From contig OX457039.1 of assembly GCA_949752735.1 (NCBI GenBank), positions 22,794,830 through 22,858,829 of the forward strand: 64,000 nt of DNA, written 5' to 3'. The stretch comes from Lumbricus terrestris (Eukaryota > Annelida > Clitellata > Crassiclitellata > Lumbricidae). Position 1 is the first letter of the stretch, and every line of letters starts with the position of its first letter. Position numbers and translations under genes: made by a program. Positions 11,063 to 20,980 of the stretch are shown here, one piece after another. The notes under the pieces were generated by a model that saw only the letters and a program-made list of their open reading frames with translations, had not been told where the DNA came from and did no database searches.

Positions 11063-11687
11063 TATCTTCCCATCGACAATAACAATTACAGGCCATTTTA
11101 ATTATTGTGAACAGACTGAAAATATTCGTGAACTTTAAATTTTAAAGGCAACTGAATACCGTACCTTGATTTCTTGTTGTCAACTTTCAAAGTAGTCAGC
11201 AGAACGAATCTTGGCAGTGTCGATGTGGGATGTCGGTACGCCTACAGCTAGTATAGACCGATCTTTTATTATACGGACTCAGAAATTTGCATCGCTTTAA
11301 ACGTGTACATGTATACATGGGCTTAATGTTTAAACAGTGAACACTGACGACTAACATCACGGAGTCTGTCGTGAAATCAGATTAGACACACAGCCTTACT
11401 ATCAGCGCTCTGCTTAGATCAGATAATTATCCGTAGGATCATTAAGATCATTGGAGTCGGCCAAGCGTTCTTCAGGAACCCTTGATGTGAATCAGACCCC
11501 CCTTCTATAGATGAGCCTCTATACAGGGATCCGAGTTCAGGGCGTTACACCCTAATTACCCCCGCTGTGCGGACAGCCCGCTCCAACAGTGGTGCCATTA
11601 ACAATCAAAAGCCCGAAGACTTTGAATCCAGGCGATATCTATAATTATAACGACTTTATCGACACCGGACACATGCTACTGTATGCA

Positions 11688-11689
<2 letters not shown>
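11063..11689. repeat. Unique core of composite repeat, copy 1
   Basis: Non-repetitive sequence from CCCATCGACAATAA through TACCGTACCTTGATTTCTTG, GGACTCAGAAATTTGC, GACACGGAGTCTG-like text and GAAATCAGATTAGACACAC. It is collinear with 36761-37530, which has about 100 bases extra near 36830-36930. No gene or RNA was recognised in it. Confidence 0.75.
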
Positions 11690-11761
<72 letters not shown>

Positions 11762-11849
11762 CAGACGTGTGACTAGGTATGTGAATGGGTGTGTGTATGT
11801 CTGCTTGCTCGTGTGCGTGTTTGTGTAGGTGTGTGAGGACTTTGAAGAG
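11690..11849. repeat. (GT)n microsatellite of composite 1
   Basis: About 33 perfect GT units (about 11692-11758) followed by a degenerate stretch with GTGAATGGGTGTGTGTATG and TGCTTGCTCGTGTG that is also found after the GT block of composite 2 (about 37611-37640). Confidence 0.9.
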
Positions 11850-13770
11850 CAGGAGGAGGATCAGCATGACGAGGAGGACGAGGAGGAGGAGGAGGACGAG
11901 GACAAGGAGAAAGAGCAGCAGAAGGAGAACCAGGAGGACAAGGAGAAGAAGGACAAGAAGGACGAGGACGAAGACCAGGAGGAGGAGGAGCAGGAGGACG
12001 ACGAGGAGAAGATGATGAGGAGAACGTGAAGGATGAGGGGAAGGAGGAGCAGGAGCAACAGGAGAACCAGGAGGACGAGGAGGGTGAGGAGGATGAGGAT
12101 GTTGACGAGGACGTTGAAGAGGACGAGGAGGACGAGAGGGATGAGAAGGAAGAGGAGGAGGAGGAAGAGCAGCAGAAGGAGAACCAGGAGGACGAGGAGA
12201 AGAAGAAGGAGGAGGACGAGGACCACGAGGACGAGCACGTTGAAGAGGAGAATAAGGAGGACGATGAGAAGACGAAGGCCGAGGAGGAGGACGAAGAGGA
12301 CCAGGAGGAGGAGCAATTGACGAAAACGAGGACGTTGAAGAGGACGAGGAGGACGAGAAGGATGAGGGGAAGGAGGAGGAGGAGCAGAAGGAGAACCAGG
12401 AGGACGATGAGGGTGAGGAGGAGGAGGAGCAGGAGGTGGAGGATAAAGAGGAGCAGGAGGAGGATCAGCAGGCCGAGGAGGAGGAGGACGAGGAGGACGA
12501 AGAGGGTGAGGAGGATGAGGATCAGGAGGAGGAGGAAGATGAGGACCAGGAGGACGAGGAGAAGGAAAAGGAGAAGCAGGAAGAGGATCAACGAGGAGGA
12601 GGACGGGAAGAACGAGGAGAACAATGAGAAGGAGAAGGAGAGGCAGGAGGTGGAGCAGCGGGACGACGAGGAGGACAAGGTGGAGAAGGACGAGGAGAAG
12701 GAGAAGGATGAGGAGGACGAGGACGTTGACGAGGACGAGGAGGATGAGGAGGAAAAGAAACGAGGAGGAGGACGAGGAGAAGGAGAAGGATGAGGAGGAC
12801 GAGGACGTTGACGAGGATGAGGAGGAGGACGAGGAAAAGAAAGGAGGAGGAGGACGAGGAGAAGGAGAAGGATGAGGAGGACGAGGACGTTGACGAGGAT
12901 GAGGAGGAGGACGAGGAAAAGAAAGGAGGAGGAGGACGAGGAGAAGGAGAAGGATGAGGAGGACGAGGACGTTGACGAGGATGAGGAGGAGGACGAGGAA
13001 AAGAAAGGAGGAGGAGGACGAGGAGAAGGAGAAGGATGAGGAGGACGAGGACGTTGACGAGGATGAGGAGGAGGACGAGGAAAAGAAAGGAGGAGGAGGA
13101 CGAGGAGAAGGAGAAGGATGAGGAGGACGAGGACGTTGACGAGGATGAGGAGGAGGACGAGGAAAAGAAAGGAGGAGGAGGACGAGGAGAAGGAGAAGGA
13201 GGAGGAGGACGAGGACGTTGACGAGGACGAGGAGGATAAGGAGGAAAAGAAACGAAAAGGAGGACGAGGAGAAGGAGAAGGATGAGGAGGACGAGGACGT
13301 TGACGAGGACGAGGAGGAGGACGAGGAAAAGAAAGGAGGAGGAGGACGAGGAGAAGGAGAAGGAGGACGAGGACGTTGACGAGGACGAGGAGGATGAGGA
13401 GGAAAAGAAAGGAGGAGGAGGACGAGGATAAGGAAAAGAAGGAGGAGGACGAGGACGTTGACGAGGACGAGGAGGATGAGGAGGAAAAGAAAGGAGGAGG
13501 AGGACGAGGAGAAGGAGAAGGATGAGGAGGACGAGGACGTTGACGAGGACGAGGAGGATAAGGAGGAAAAGAAAGGAGGAGGAGGACGAGGAGGACGAGG
13601 ACGTTGACGAGGACGAGGAGGATAAGGAGGAAAAGAAAGGAGGAGGAGGACGAGGAGAAGGAAAAGAAGGAGGAGGACGAGGACGAGGAGGATGAGGAGG
13701 AAAAGAAAGGAGGAGGAGGACGAGGAGAAGGAGAAGGAGGAGGACGAGGACGCTGGCGAGTAAAAATGAA
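11850..13770. repeat. Polypurine array with an 82-bp higher-order repeat
   Basis: About 1.9 kb of GAGGAC/GAGGAG purine-rich sequence. The first half is irregular. From about 12700 to 13620 it is a true tandem repeat: the landmark GTTGAC sits at 12725, 12807, 12889, 12971, 13053, 13135, 13217, 13299, 13375, 13457, 13539 and 13603, so the period is 82 bp with two shortened units (76 and 64 bp). Each unit reads roughly GGACGTTGACGAGGA, then GAGGAAAAGAAAGGAGG, then GGACGAGGAGAAGGAG. Acidic (Glu/Asp) and Leu/Ser open frames here are artefacts. Confidence 0.92.
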
Positions 13771-13789
13771 ACAAATAATAACACAATAA

Positions 13790-14140
13790 TGACTAGTAAT
13801 TCATGTTTCGCTAGGTGGAGTGCACTTTGCTGGATAAGGGGGTGGCTAATTCCACCACTTTAAAGGTTAAGGATTGAACGTCATGCCCTTCGTGGCAATT
13901 TCCGCTAGACAGATCTTCTCCACGGGTAGGTTGGAAGCGATTCCACCAAAACTTGGTTTTAAACACCCCCGCTCCACCCAAAATTTTTACTGTGTACCTG
14001 TCAGTGTCTTTGTTTAAAAAAAATCAGATGAAAGTTCATTTGCAAAAATAAATAGGCCTACACGCGGAGGTAGATTTTTTCAACTTCTCTTCATCTGGGG
14101 GATACGATTAATACGGGGATACTCTATTTCGTGACAACGG
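13790..14140. other. No gene recognised
   Basis: Sequence with several TTCCACC/GGTGGA phrases reminiscent of the minisatellite at 25650, but not a clear array. Intronic if the T-box gene is intact. Confidence 0.45.
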
Positions 14141-14144
14141 CACT

Positions 14145-14445
14145 GTTATATGAGGGTTTATAAGACCCTCTATGTATACTTGCAGGAGCTCTACTGCTCC
14201 ACCACGCCGCTGTTCTCTCCGCTCAGCTGCACAAGCGGAACTTATTGTTTCCCGCTCACGGACTATACAATCAAGCAGCGCCGCGCTTTCTCCGTGGCTG
14301 GCCATGCCACCTGGAATGAGCTCCCAGCCTCCCTGTTATTCTTCGTGAAATATCTATTGGTCTTTCTGCCTCATTTCTCACTGCTCCTAGGACTGTCTTA
14401 TTCGACCGGGGGTTGGACTGGGAGCGCTCACGAGTAGGTAACCTT
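14145..14445 (+). pseudogene. LINE reverse transcriptase C-terminal fragment
   Basis: The plus-strand frame 14150-14437 contains QRRAFSVAGHATWNELPAS, the terminal signature of CR1/L2-type LINE ORF2 (compare RAFSVAGPRCWNSL in the relic at 5946-7440). It is followed by GGGAGCGCTCACGAGTAGG, which resembles the GAGCGCCTCTGGGTAGG 3' UTR of the LINE tail at 62480-62830. Only the last 100 or so residues remain. Confidence 0.75.
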
Positions 14446-14840
14446 GAAGGGGTACTATATCAGATTGCTAATAACCAGTAAATAAATACAGGCTCAGGTT
14501 GCATAATAAATTTTTGAAAAGCTGATTGCACGATTATAGGACTATGGTACTATATCGTTTGCTGATTCTCATGTAAAATATAAATTGAAGTTTACAATTT
14601 TAGAATTTTGATTGTGCGTTGCTTTAAAAATGTATTTCAGGTGAAAGTGAATAAAAGCTGCTAAATAAGTGAAACATATTGTAAAGTCAGATGTACAGTC
14701 GAAATTGACAAGAGTGGTAAGCGACAGAAGACAGCAAATTCTATTATAGACCTTTACCCTTTAAACCCCTATCTAAAATTGCTCGCTTTTACAAGTTAGT
14801 CAATTTCGATCTGTTATTCGTACAAAGAATTATATGAAAT
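14446..14840. other. Start of presumed T-box intron 1, nothing else recognised
   Basis: AT-rich sequence immediately downstream (minus strand) of the T-box donor site. No second exon is present here or anywhere below it. Confidence 0.5.
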
Positions 14841-14842
14841 AC
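14841..14842 (-). other. 5' splice donor (GT) of T-box exon 1
   Basis: On the minus strand the exon ends TCAGGAAG and the intron starts GTATTT. The break falls inside the arginine codon of the conserved TKSGR motif, where Tbx2/3 genes have their first exon boundary. Reading through gives three non-conserved residues (YFI) and a stop, as expected for intron sequence. Confidence 0.85.
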
Positions 14843-15324
14843 CTTCCTGATTTAGTGATGACCATTTCCGTTTCCATTGAATGGAATTTTTCCCATAGCT
14901 CTTTGGACTCAAGTTCCACTTTGGGATCGTCTTCCACATCGTCGTTGGCTTCTAATGTTGGTACGATTCCTCCAAGACCTCGAAATCCCGGTCGAGACAG
15001 TCCGAATGGTAAGAACAAATCCGTTGGACCGGTGAATGGATGGACTCCTCCAAAATCTCCAATCACTGCAGTCGACGCAGAAGGATCGAAGGGTGAAGAA
15101 GGAGTTGCCGTCGACGACGACCCCGAGGGACCTGCTCCGGCCGCCGCCGCCGCCGCCGCCGCGGCCGCGATCGCCCGATGAAAAACGGCTCCGACCGAAG
15201 GACCCAGAAATGCTGCCGCATTCAAACGATGGTGAAAATCATTGGGACGAGGTTGGTGTGGTGGTGGTAGTGGTGGTGGAGGAGGAGGAGGAGGTGGCAG
15301 CAAAAACGGGTTATACGCAGCCAT
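14843..15324 (-). CDS. Tbx2/3: Tbx2/3-type T-box transcription factor, first coding exon
   Basis: This encodes the N terminus of a nuclear DNA-binding T-box factor of the Tbx2/3 (optomotor-blind) class, which mainly act as developmental repressors. The exon gives 160 complete residues plus two bases of R161. It begins MAAYNPFL, matching the family's MAYxPF start. Next come a Pro tract (residues 10-22), an Ala tract (51-62) and a Gly/Ser/Pro-rich linker. From about residue 131 the start of the T-box domain follows: [14 protein letters not shown], then [15 protein letters not shown], diagnostic of Tbx2/3 over Tbx4/5. An in-frame TAG directly precedes the ATG, which fixes the start in this frame. 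Remaining T-box exons would lie at coordinates below 14843 but none is visible down to position 1, so intron 1 exceeds 14.8 kb or the locus is a fragment. The reading frame is intact. Confidence 0.92.
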
Positions 15325-15675
15325 CTATGGAATCAAAAACACTCTACATAATACTCGAGGTCATTGCATATAGGGCCTACACATAAATATCATTTTGACA
15401 TAAGAAATAACGAAAATAAATTAGTACGCTATTAGACTAAGCATAACCCAGCTGTTCATAAACTAGTTAAAAATACACTATAGGCGTACATGGCTTATAG
15501 TAGTTGCTTATTCTTGTAGTCGTTCCGGTTTGTATGTTTACATCTTGTTTATTATTGTCGTGTGCTCTGTATACGCGCAACACGGCGCTCCATAAATCGT
15601 TTGTGATTGACGTGGCTGCATGGATTGCTATACATGACGGGCGTATATGTCTGCATGATCCTCGACGAGTTACGT
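15325..15675. promoter_or_regulatory. 5' flank of the T-box exon, no defined promoter
   Basis: This lies immediately upstream of the start codon on the minus strand and must contain the 5' UTR or a 5' UTR intron. I see no convincing TATA box or initiator, so I mark it only by position. Confidence 0.3.
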
Positions 15676-15676
15676 C

Positions 15677-15678
<2 letters not shown>

Positions 15679-15741
<63 letters not shown>
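15679..15741. repeat. (AT)n microsatellite upstream of the T-box exon
   Basis: About 31 uninterrupted AT units, 355 bases upstream of the T-box start codon. Confidence 0.95.
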
Positions 15742-15744
<3 letters not shown>

Positions 15745-15959
15745 CATATGGAATATCGTGTCGAAGCAATCTGTCTTTCCGACATGTCTGGCAATGCATG
15801 ACTACAGGAAATGCAAACTGGTTTGCATCCGTTTTTTGGAAAGTCTTATTTACCATGTGATCATATCCGCGCAGGGAAAGTCTATAATAAGCAAGCAGCC
15901 CTAGAAATGCGACATTCTAGGTTGGAAACCATGGATCGCCTATACCCGAATTATATTTT

Positions 15960-16140
15960 TAGTATTTCTCTTACTAGTACAACTACAACTACAACTGCTA
16001 CTAGTAGCAGGTGTACTATTGCTGCTACCACTGCACTTATTACTACTACTATTACTGTTACTACCACAGTTACTATTACTGTTGTAACTACTACTACTAC
16101 AACGGCTACTACTACTACTAAGCCTATTAGGCCTACTACA
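15960..16140. repeat. Degenerate ACT/ACA triplet repeat
   Basis: A run of ACTACAACTACTACT-type triplets with interruptions. The Thr-rich open frame across it is a by-product. Confidence 0.8.
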
Positions 16141-17000
16141 GCAGTATACCGTCACTACTTGTGCTGCCATTTATAATACTACTTCATTTTATTAAAACAC
16201 ATACAATCACAAGGTGCATTAAGTTGAAGAAATGCACTTTGAAGTTAAATACAACTTATAACCTACTTGTGTTCGTTTCGGTCTAAATTTCCTTGAGCGC
16301 TTTCGCTATATTAAGGAGCGTAATGTATATATATATAATAAAATATTCGCCGAAATTTTGTCAGCAACACAAAGGCTGCGACACGAAGTATTCGTCAGGT
16401 CTTAATGAAATCCGAAACAGCAGGCAGGTTGTTGTGATATCTAAATGTTGAAATTTCACCCAGAAAGTGATGCCATATAAACGACGTCAAGACATCACAA
16501 ACACTTAGTGTTCGTGATGGTGTAGGAGATCGTCAAACAACAAAGCGTCATTTGCATTCCAATCTCATTAACCTACCAGTTATGTGATGTAAAGATGATG
16601 TCTGTCCAGTCAGTCTCCTTTCTTATGAGAAGTATTCATACGCCGGTACAGGAATTATATCCGTTTGGTGACTGGTGGCGCATACGGCTGCTGCTGCTGC
16701 TGCTGCTGCTCCTTCTGATGAATTGCTGCTAGCAGTCGCTGGTTTGTTCTTTATCGTCCTGCTCATTGGCATTCGCAGCGACTTGCCCAGTCGAGGTCGA
16801 CCGGGCGCCTCTCTGACCAATGACAGGCAGCGACTGAGTGAAGACATCATCGTTTCTTCACAACCAGACGGGTCACTTAAGGGTGGAGACTCGACGGAAG
16901 GCAGGCGAGAATAGGCGGAGCCTGGACGGACAGACGGACGGACGGACAGACGGAAGGAAGGATGGACGGACGGATATTGCTGAGCGTCACCGCCGGATGC
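16141..17000. other. Upstream sequence with (CTG)n and (GGAC)n tracts
   Basis: No gene is recognised. A CTG run (16688-16711) gives a poly-Ala frame, and a GGACGGACAGAC-type tract sits at about 16923-16975. A hydrophobic frame next to the CTG run resembles no family I know. Confidence 0.5.
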
Positions 17001-17014
17001 AACAAACGAACGAG

Positions 17015-17195
17015 CAGGGCTTTTCCCAGCGTCCAGTTGTACACAAAATGTGCAGTTCTAAATGGGTTTGTGCAGTTGCAGAAGCACGTCTGTGAAGCTA
17101 AAAATAGTTTTTTTAAATGCCAGTGTCATTTTACGATGGAGGATGGGAATGGATGTAAGAGGTTGTGCAGTTCTAAAGATTTTTTAAAAAACCTG
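17015..17195. mobile_element. hAT-like MITE of the GTGCAGTT family, copy 1
   Basis: It starts CAGGGCTTTT, contains the family's repeated phrases GTCCAGTTGTAC, TGTGCAGTTCTAAA and TGTGCAGTTGCAGAAGCAC, and ends TTTTTTAAAAAACCTG. The flanks are CGAACGAG (17007-17014) and CCAACGAG (17196-17203), an 8-bp target duplication with one mismatch. Copies with perfect duplications are at 29947-30143 and 46228-46571. Confidence 0.85.
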
Positions 17196-17296
17196 CCAAC
17201 GAGACGGAGATTCACGCTGTAAGACTCCAAATGAAAAGAAAGTCGCTATTATTTTGACAACGAAATTAATTACATATTAAGCTTAGCTATCCATTA

Positions 17297-18284
17297 TAGG
17301 GTAAACGTGTAGTTTAGCGTCGTAAATTATTTTCACGCTTTTAATAACACAAAAATCGCCGCAAATTATTTCTAATAGCGTAGATTTCACCAACTGATGT
17401 AACAGCACATTTAAAATTTGGTAAGGACAAGAGTATTGACAGAAAATGTGTTTTTAAAATGTCACATTTCCCATGCGAAATCACCGTTCGAATCGCCATT
17501 GAACCACAACATTTGCCCGGAAGTTGGGGTATACGCGCATGCACAAACCATCGACGTATATATTGGTCCATGCGACTATAAATAACGTGTACGACACTGT
17601 ACGTCAATACTTCGGCCTTAACTTCAAAATGAGAAATGGAAGCTGGATGAAGTTATTTCTAGATCTGAAATAGAAGCCGGATTGATTAAAAAACGCTTAA
17701 GTAATGGAAGTTGGATGCTGGTATTTTTATATCTGAAATAGAAGCTGGGTTGACGAAAATAACGGGCGAGAAATAGAAGCTGGGTTAATAAAAATATTCT
17801 AGCTTAAATTGGAGCAGGATTGATGAAAAAGAATCATAATTGAAACAGAAGTTGGATTCATAAAAGAGCTGATGCAATTGAAAAAGCTGGACTTTTATGG
17901 AAATGGAAGTTGGATGAAGGTTCTCTATAGTGAAATAGAAGGTGGATGAAGGTTCTCTATAGGTGAAATGCAAGCTGGATGAAGGTTAGAGAAATAGAAA
18001 CTGGATGAATGTCACTTACTCATTTATTTTTTCCTGCTGTCTTATTGCACACATGTCGCACGCAACTTCCGGAAAGGGTCATAATTGAATAACAACTTCG
18101 ATCGGCGGCTTGTTATGCCAAAATATTACAATTTTTCAATCGATTTTCTTCTTTTTAACAAATTCTCAGTATAATAATACATCAGTTAGGCGATAGCACT
18201 TTGGCAGAAATATTTTAAGACGCTTTTTGTGCCATTATAAGTGTGAAAAAAATTTACGACGCTAAAATACACGTTTACCCATTA
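17297..18284. mobile_element. TIR element filled by a 35-bp-class minisatellite
   Basis: The left end GGGTAAACGTGTAGTTTAGC, followed by GTCGTAAATT, mirrors the right end, where the sequence runs AATTTACGACGCTAAAATAC then ACGTTTACCC. The inverted repeats extend about 60 bp with a few mismatches. ATTATA flanks both sides, consistent with a 6-bp target duplication. The interior (17630-18010) is a diverged array with the core GAAATAGAAGCTGGATGAA repeated about ten times at 30-45 bp spacing. The same core occurs at 39780-40125 and 54550-54765. No transposase is present. Confidence 0.8.
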
Positions 18285-18304
18285 TAGTTCTCTCCTTATA
18301 TAGC

Positions 18305-19240
18305 GAGACCATTTGAGTAAGTAAGTAAGTATATACTTTATTGAACCGCCTGCAAACGCACTGCGGGAACAATGGACCAGAACAGAATAATTAATGCCTG
18401 TACAATCTTCAAGACAAATAGAAATATGCAATTCAATAAACATATTATACAACTATACATATATTTATAATAGACAATTAGACATGTTATGAACTATACA
18501 GGAGAGAACTTAGGCTAGACAGAGGGAAAATATTGTCACTTGAATAGTATCCGTGTTATAAAGCCACATCTGGTTAGTGCGTCTGCATGAGAAATCTCAC
18601 GGTTATGAGAACGAGGACGGAGTGAGTAGGTAGCATTTTTAATGGGAGGTAATAGAGGAGCAAGGACGTGGCTTGGGTTGTAGAGTACAAAAGAGAAGAG
18701 AGAGGAATCCGCGTGACCACAGAGGTCATCGAACGACTTCTGGTCGGCAGGAAGAAAGTTGAGCCGCACTATTTTCCGTATTATTGCATTAATACGCGCG
18801 CGCTGACCAGAATTAGCAAAGCCAAACCAAGCATGGGAGGCATACAAAAGGCGAGCCAATGTGGTGGCCTGAACTACATGCATCATGCAAGGTGTCCCGG
18901 AGAGGCCATGAGCTATATATACAAGGACACGTATCGATAGAGCGATTGACAAGCCTTAATACAAATCCGGTAAATATGGGGGTAAAAGCTAAGTTTATCC
19001 GTTGAGGTTACTCCAAAAATAAGAAACTCAGAAACTCTACTTATTCCAGGTATATATAGCCTACTATAGGTGAGGGGAGGTTGAGTAATTTAGATCGCGG
19101 ACGCCTAAAGATCATCTCTTTGGATTTATTGTTGTTGAGTTTAAGATTACAAGAAAGTGCCCAATTTGCAATATTTTCAAGTTCGAAAGAAGTGGTATCT
19201 ATAGTGGATCCTGGGTGATTAACAAAAATAAAGATTCTTC
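18305..19240 (-). pseudogene. LINE reverse transcriptase C-terminal relic with (ACTT)n tail
   Basis: Minus-strand reading from 19230 gives ELENIANWALSCNLKLNNNK and KSKEMIFRRPRS, the thumb region just after the catalytic YADD block. Then 18952-18536 gives LARLLYASHAWFGFANSGQR and LPADQKSFDDLC...LRPRSHNREIS, the usual C terminus of jockey/CR1-type LINE ORF2. The 3' UTR ends GTTCAATAAAGTATATACTTACTTACTTACT (written here as GTTCAATAAAGTATATA plus four ACTT-like units). The element is 5' truncated before the catalytic motif and is frameshifted or broken between the two blocks. Confidence 0.85.
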
Positions 19241-19615
19241 AAAACCAGAAATGGGTCACTATATAAGCTTATATGTAGAGCCTCGACGGAGGCAGGCGAG
19301 AATAGGACGATTTTACGTCAGTGCTCATGTAGGCTATGCATTAACATTCTGCTGAAGAATCTATAGCCTATATATAGGTTATAGATGATTTTTCAGTTGC
19401 AGTCAAAACTAATCTTGAATGTTGTGTTTTTGGCCCTATATGCATGCTTTCATTTCTTCCCATGGATTTTGAAGAATTTCTCAAAATTTCCTCTGTAGTA
19501 ATTCATAATGAGCCTCAATTTTTCAATCAAGCATGCAGCTCACATTATGACCATTATATCCAGCAAACGGTTATAGTTTTAGATACTATTGAGAGTGTAT
19601 TAAAAGCGCGTGGAG
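19241..19615. other. No gene or element recognised
   Basis: AT-rich sequence with an 87-codon frame at 19444-19707 that runs into the transposon end at 19616 and shows no family resemblance. Confidence 0.5.
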
Positions 19616-19700
19616 CAGTGGCGGCGCCAGACACTTTTTGTAGCCAGGGCATAGCCAGGGCAGTCATACAAGTAACCAGGGCAGAGGGCGAGTCGCGTGC
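19616..19700. mobile_element. One end of a CAGTGGCGGCGCC hAT-like element
   Basis: CAGTGGCGGCGCCAG matches the terminus of the elements at 22204 and 29510. It is followed by GCCAGGGCATAGCCAGGGCAG. No opposite end or target duplication was found, so only a truncated copy is called and its right limit is uncertain. Confidence 0.55.
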
Positions 19701-19859
19701 TCGGTAGTGCGGGCTTAAATAGGCATATAATTTTGCGCTACCGTGCTTGCCATAAACCACCCACCCTACACTATTAGGGTTGGCTGGCCAGAGGATCAAA
19801 TGGGCGAAGCCATAAAACCGAACACTTTGACATTTGAAAAGTAAATCTTAGAGACCTTA

Positions 19860-20980
19860 TACAGGGTGTGTCATAAAAAGACCCCTAAAGTGTTTGCATG
19901 CCAATATCTTGGCCAGAAGTAAAAAATTAATAAAATTTTACAGCTTAAAGACAATTCATATTTAGCCTACGCAGAGTGGCTAGATTTCGCCGTCTTAATA
20001 TTTAAAACATAACAAGAGTTATTTCACTTTTAGTGAGACAACCTACTTTTTGACGAATCAAAAACATAATGCAGCAAAAAGTAGCAACAAAGCGATTTTT
20101 ATGTCTCATCTAAAAAATTTATAATATTGTTGTTATCAAATTAACGTCATAGTAGGCCTACATCACATCCTGTGTTCAATGTGTCCACCACCAATAAGAT
20201 AAGATAAGATAAGAATATTCTCTAATGGGCCAATTGCAATCCGCATTTTGGAATGCCCACACTTGTTTTGAGTGTTGTGCACAGTTTTGATGGACTTGGT
20301 GATGTGTTCCAGAGATAAATTTCCCTAATCAACTCCAATGCGACCATCAATTTTCAGTCTCTTATCGTTCTTGGTTTTGGCTGCAGATTGCGGTATTTCT
20401 CGAGCAATAGCTCTCCACAATTGATAAAATCATCAGGTTCAAATCCGGATATTTTGAACCATTTGTTCTTCTCAATGAAACCAGTACAGTAATATTGACG
20501 TTGAACCGACCTCCTTTCATCAGCGGCACATTTCTTAACTCTCTTGGCCTATTTCAATTTAGCTCTTCATTCCTCTGCAATCACTGTTTATCAGATTAAG
20601 CGCCGATTGTAGCTTTATCTCCAGGGCCTAGCTCATGAAGTGTATGAATACAAATATTGCTTGCCATCGACACCTTGGGAATTTTAATTTGATAGAAATT
20701 TCGATTTTAATATTTTAAAAACAAAATTACTAATCAGAAAATTCTTTATTTATCAAATTGACAGTCATCTTGCTTAATGAGGTCACAGTGACTTACTGCT
20801 ATGCTGGTGCCTGCCTTTTTCTAAATAATAATAATAACGATTTTGTATCAATAACATGTTTATTTGACACAATTATTTAAGATGTTACTTAATCAATTCG
20901 CTTTTGTTACTTTTGCTGCGTCATGTTTTTGAATCGTCATATAACAGTGAGTGGTCTCACTAAAAGTGATATAACTTTTG
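19860..20980. mobile_element. ACAGGGTG TIR element, copy 2 (right end interrupted)
   Basis: The left end ACAGGGTGTGTCATAAAAAG and the next 240 bases match the left terminal repeat of the element at 47827. A complementary block (20850-20975, with CACTAAAAGTGATATAAC) gives the inner part of the right inverted repeat, which is then cut off by the element starting at 20981. The interior (about 20100-20850) includes a GATAA run at 20199-20213 and has no intact frame. Confidence 0.75.

Noticed and set aside
11861..13786. 641-residue and 398-residue minus-strand frames and acidic plus-strand frames in the purine array
   Set aside because: The 82-bp and shorter GA-rich repeats lack stop codons in most frames; no coding evidence beyond that.
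14830..15386. Plus-strand frames over the T-box exon (14834-15181, 15036-15386)
   Set aside because: They are antisense shadows; the minus frame has the conserved T-box residues and the splice donor.
16675..16914. Membrane protein with Ala run and hydrophobic segment
   Set aside because: The Ala run is from (CTG)n, and the hydrophobic stretch is short with no supporting motif.
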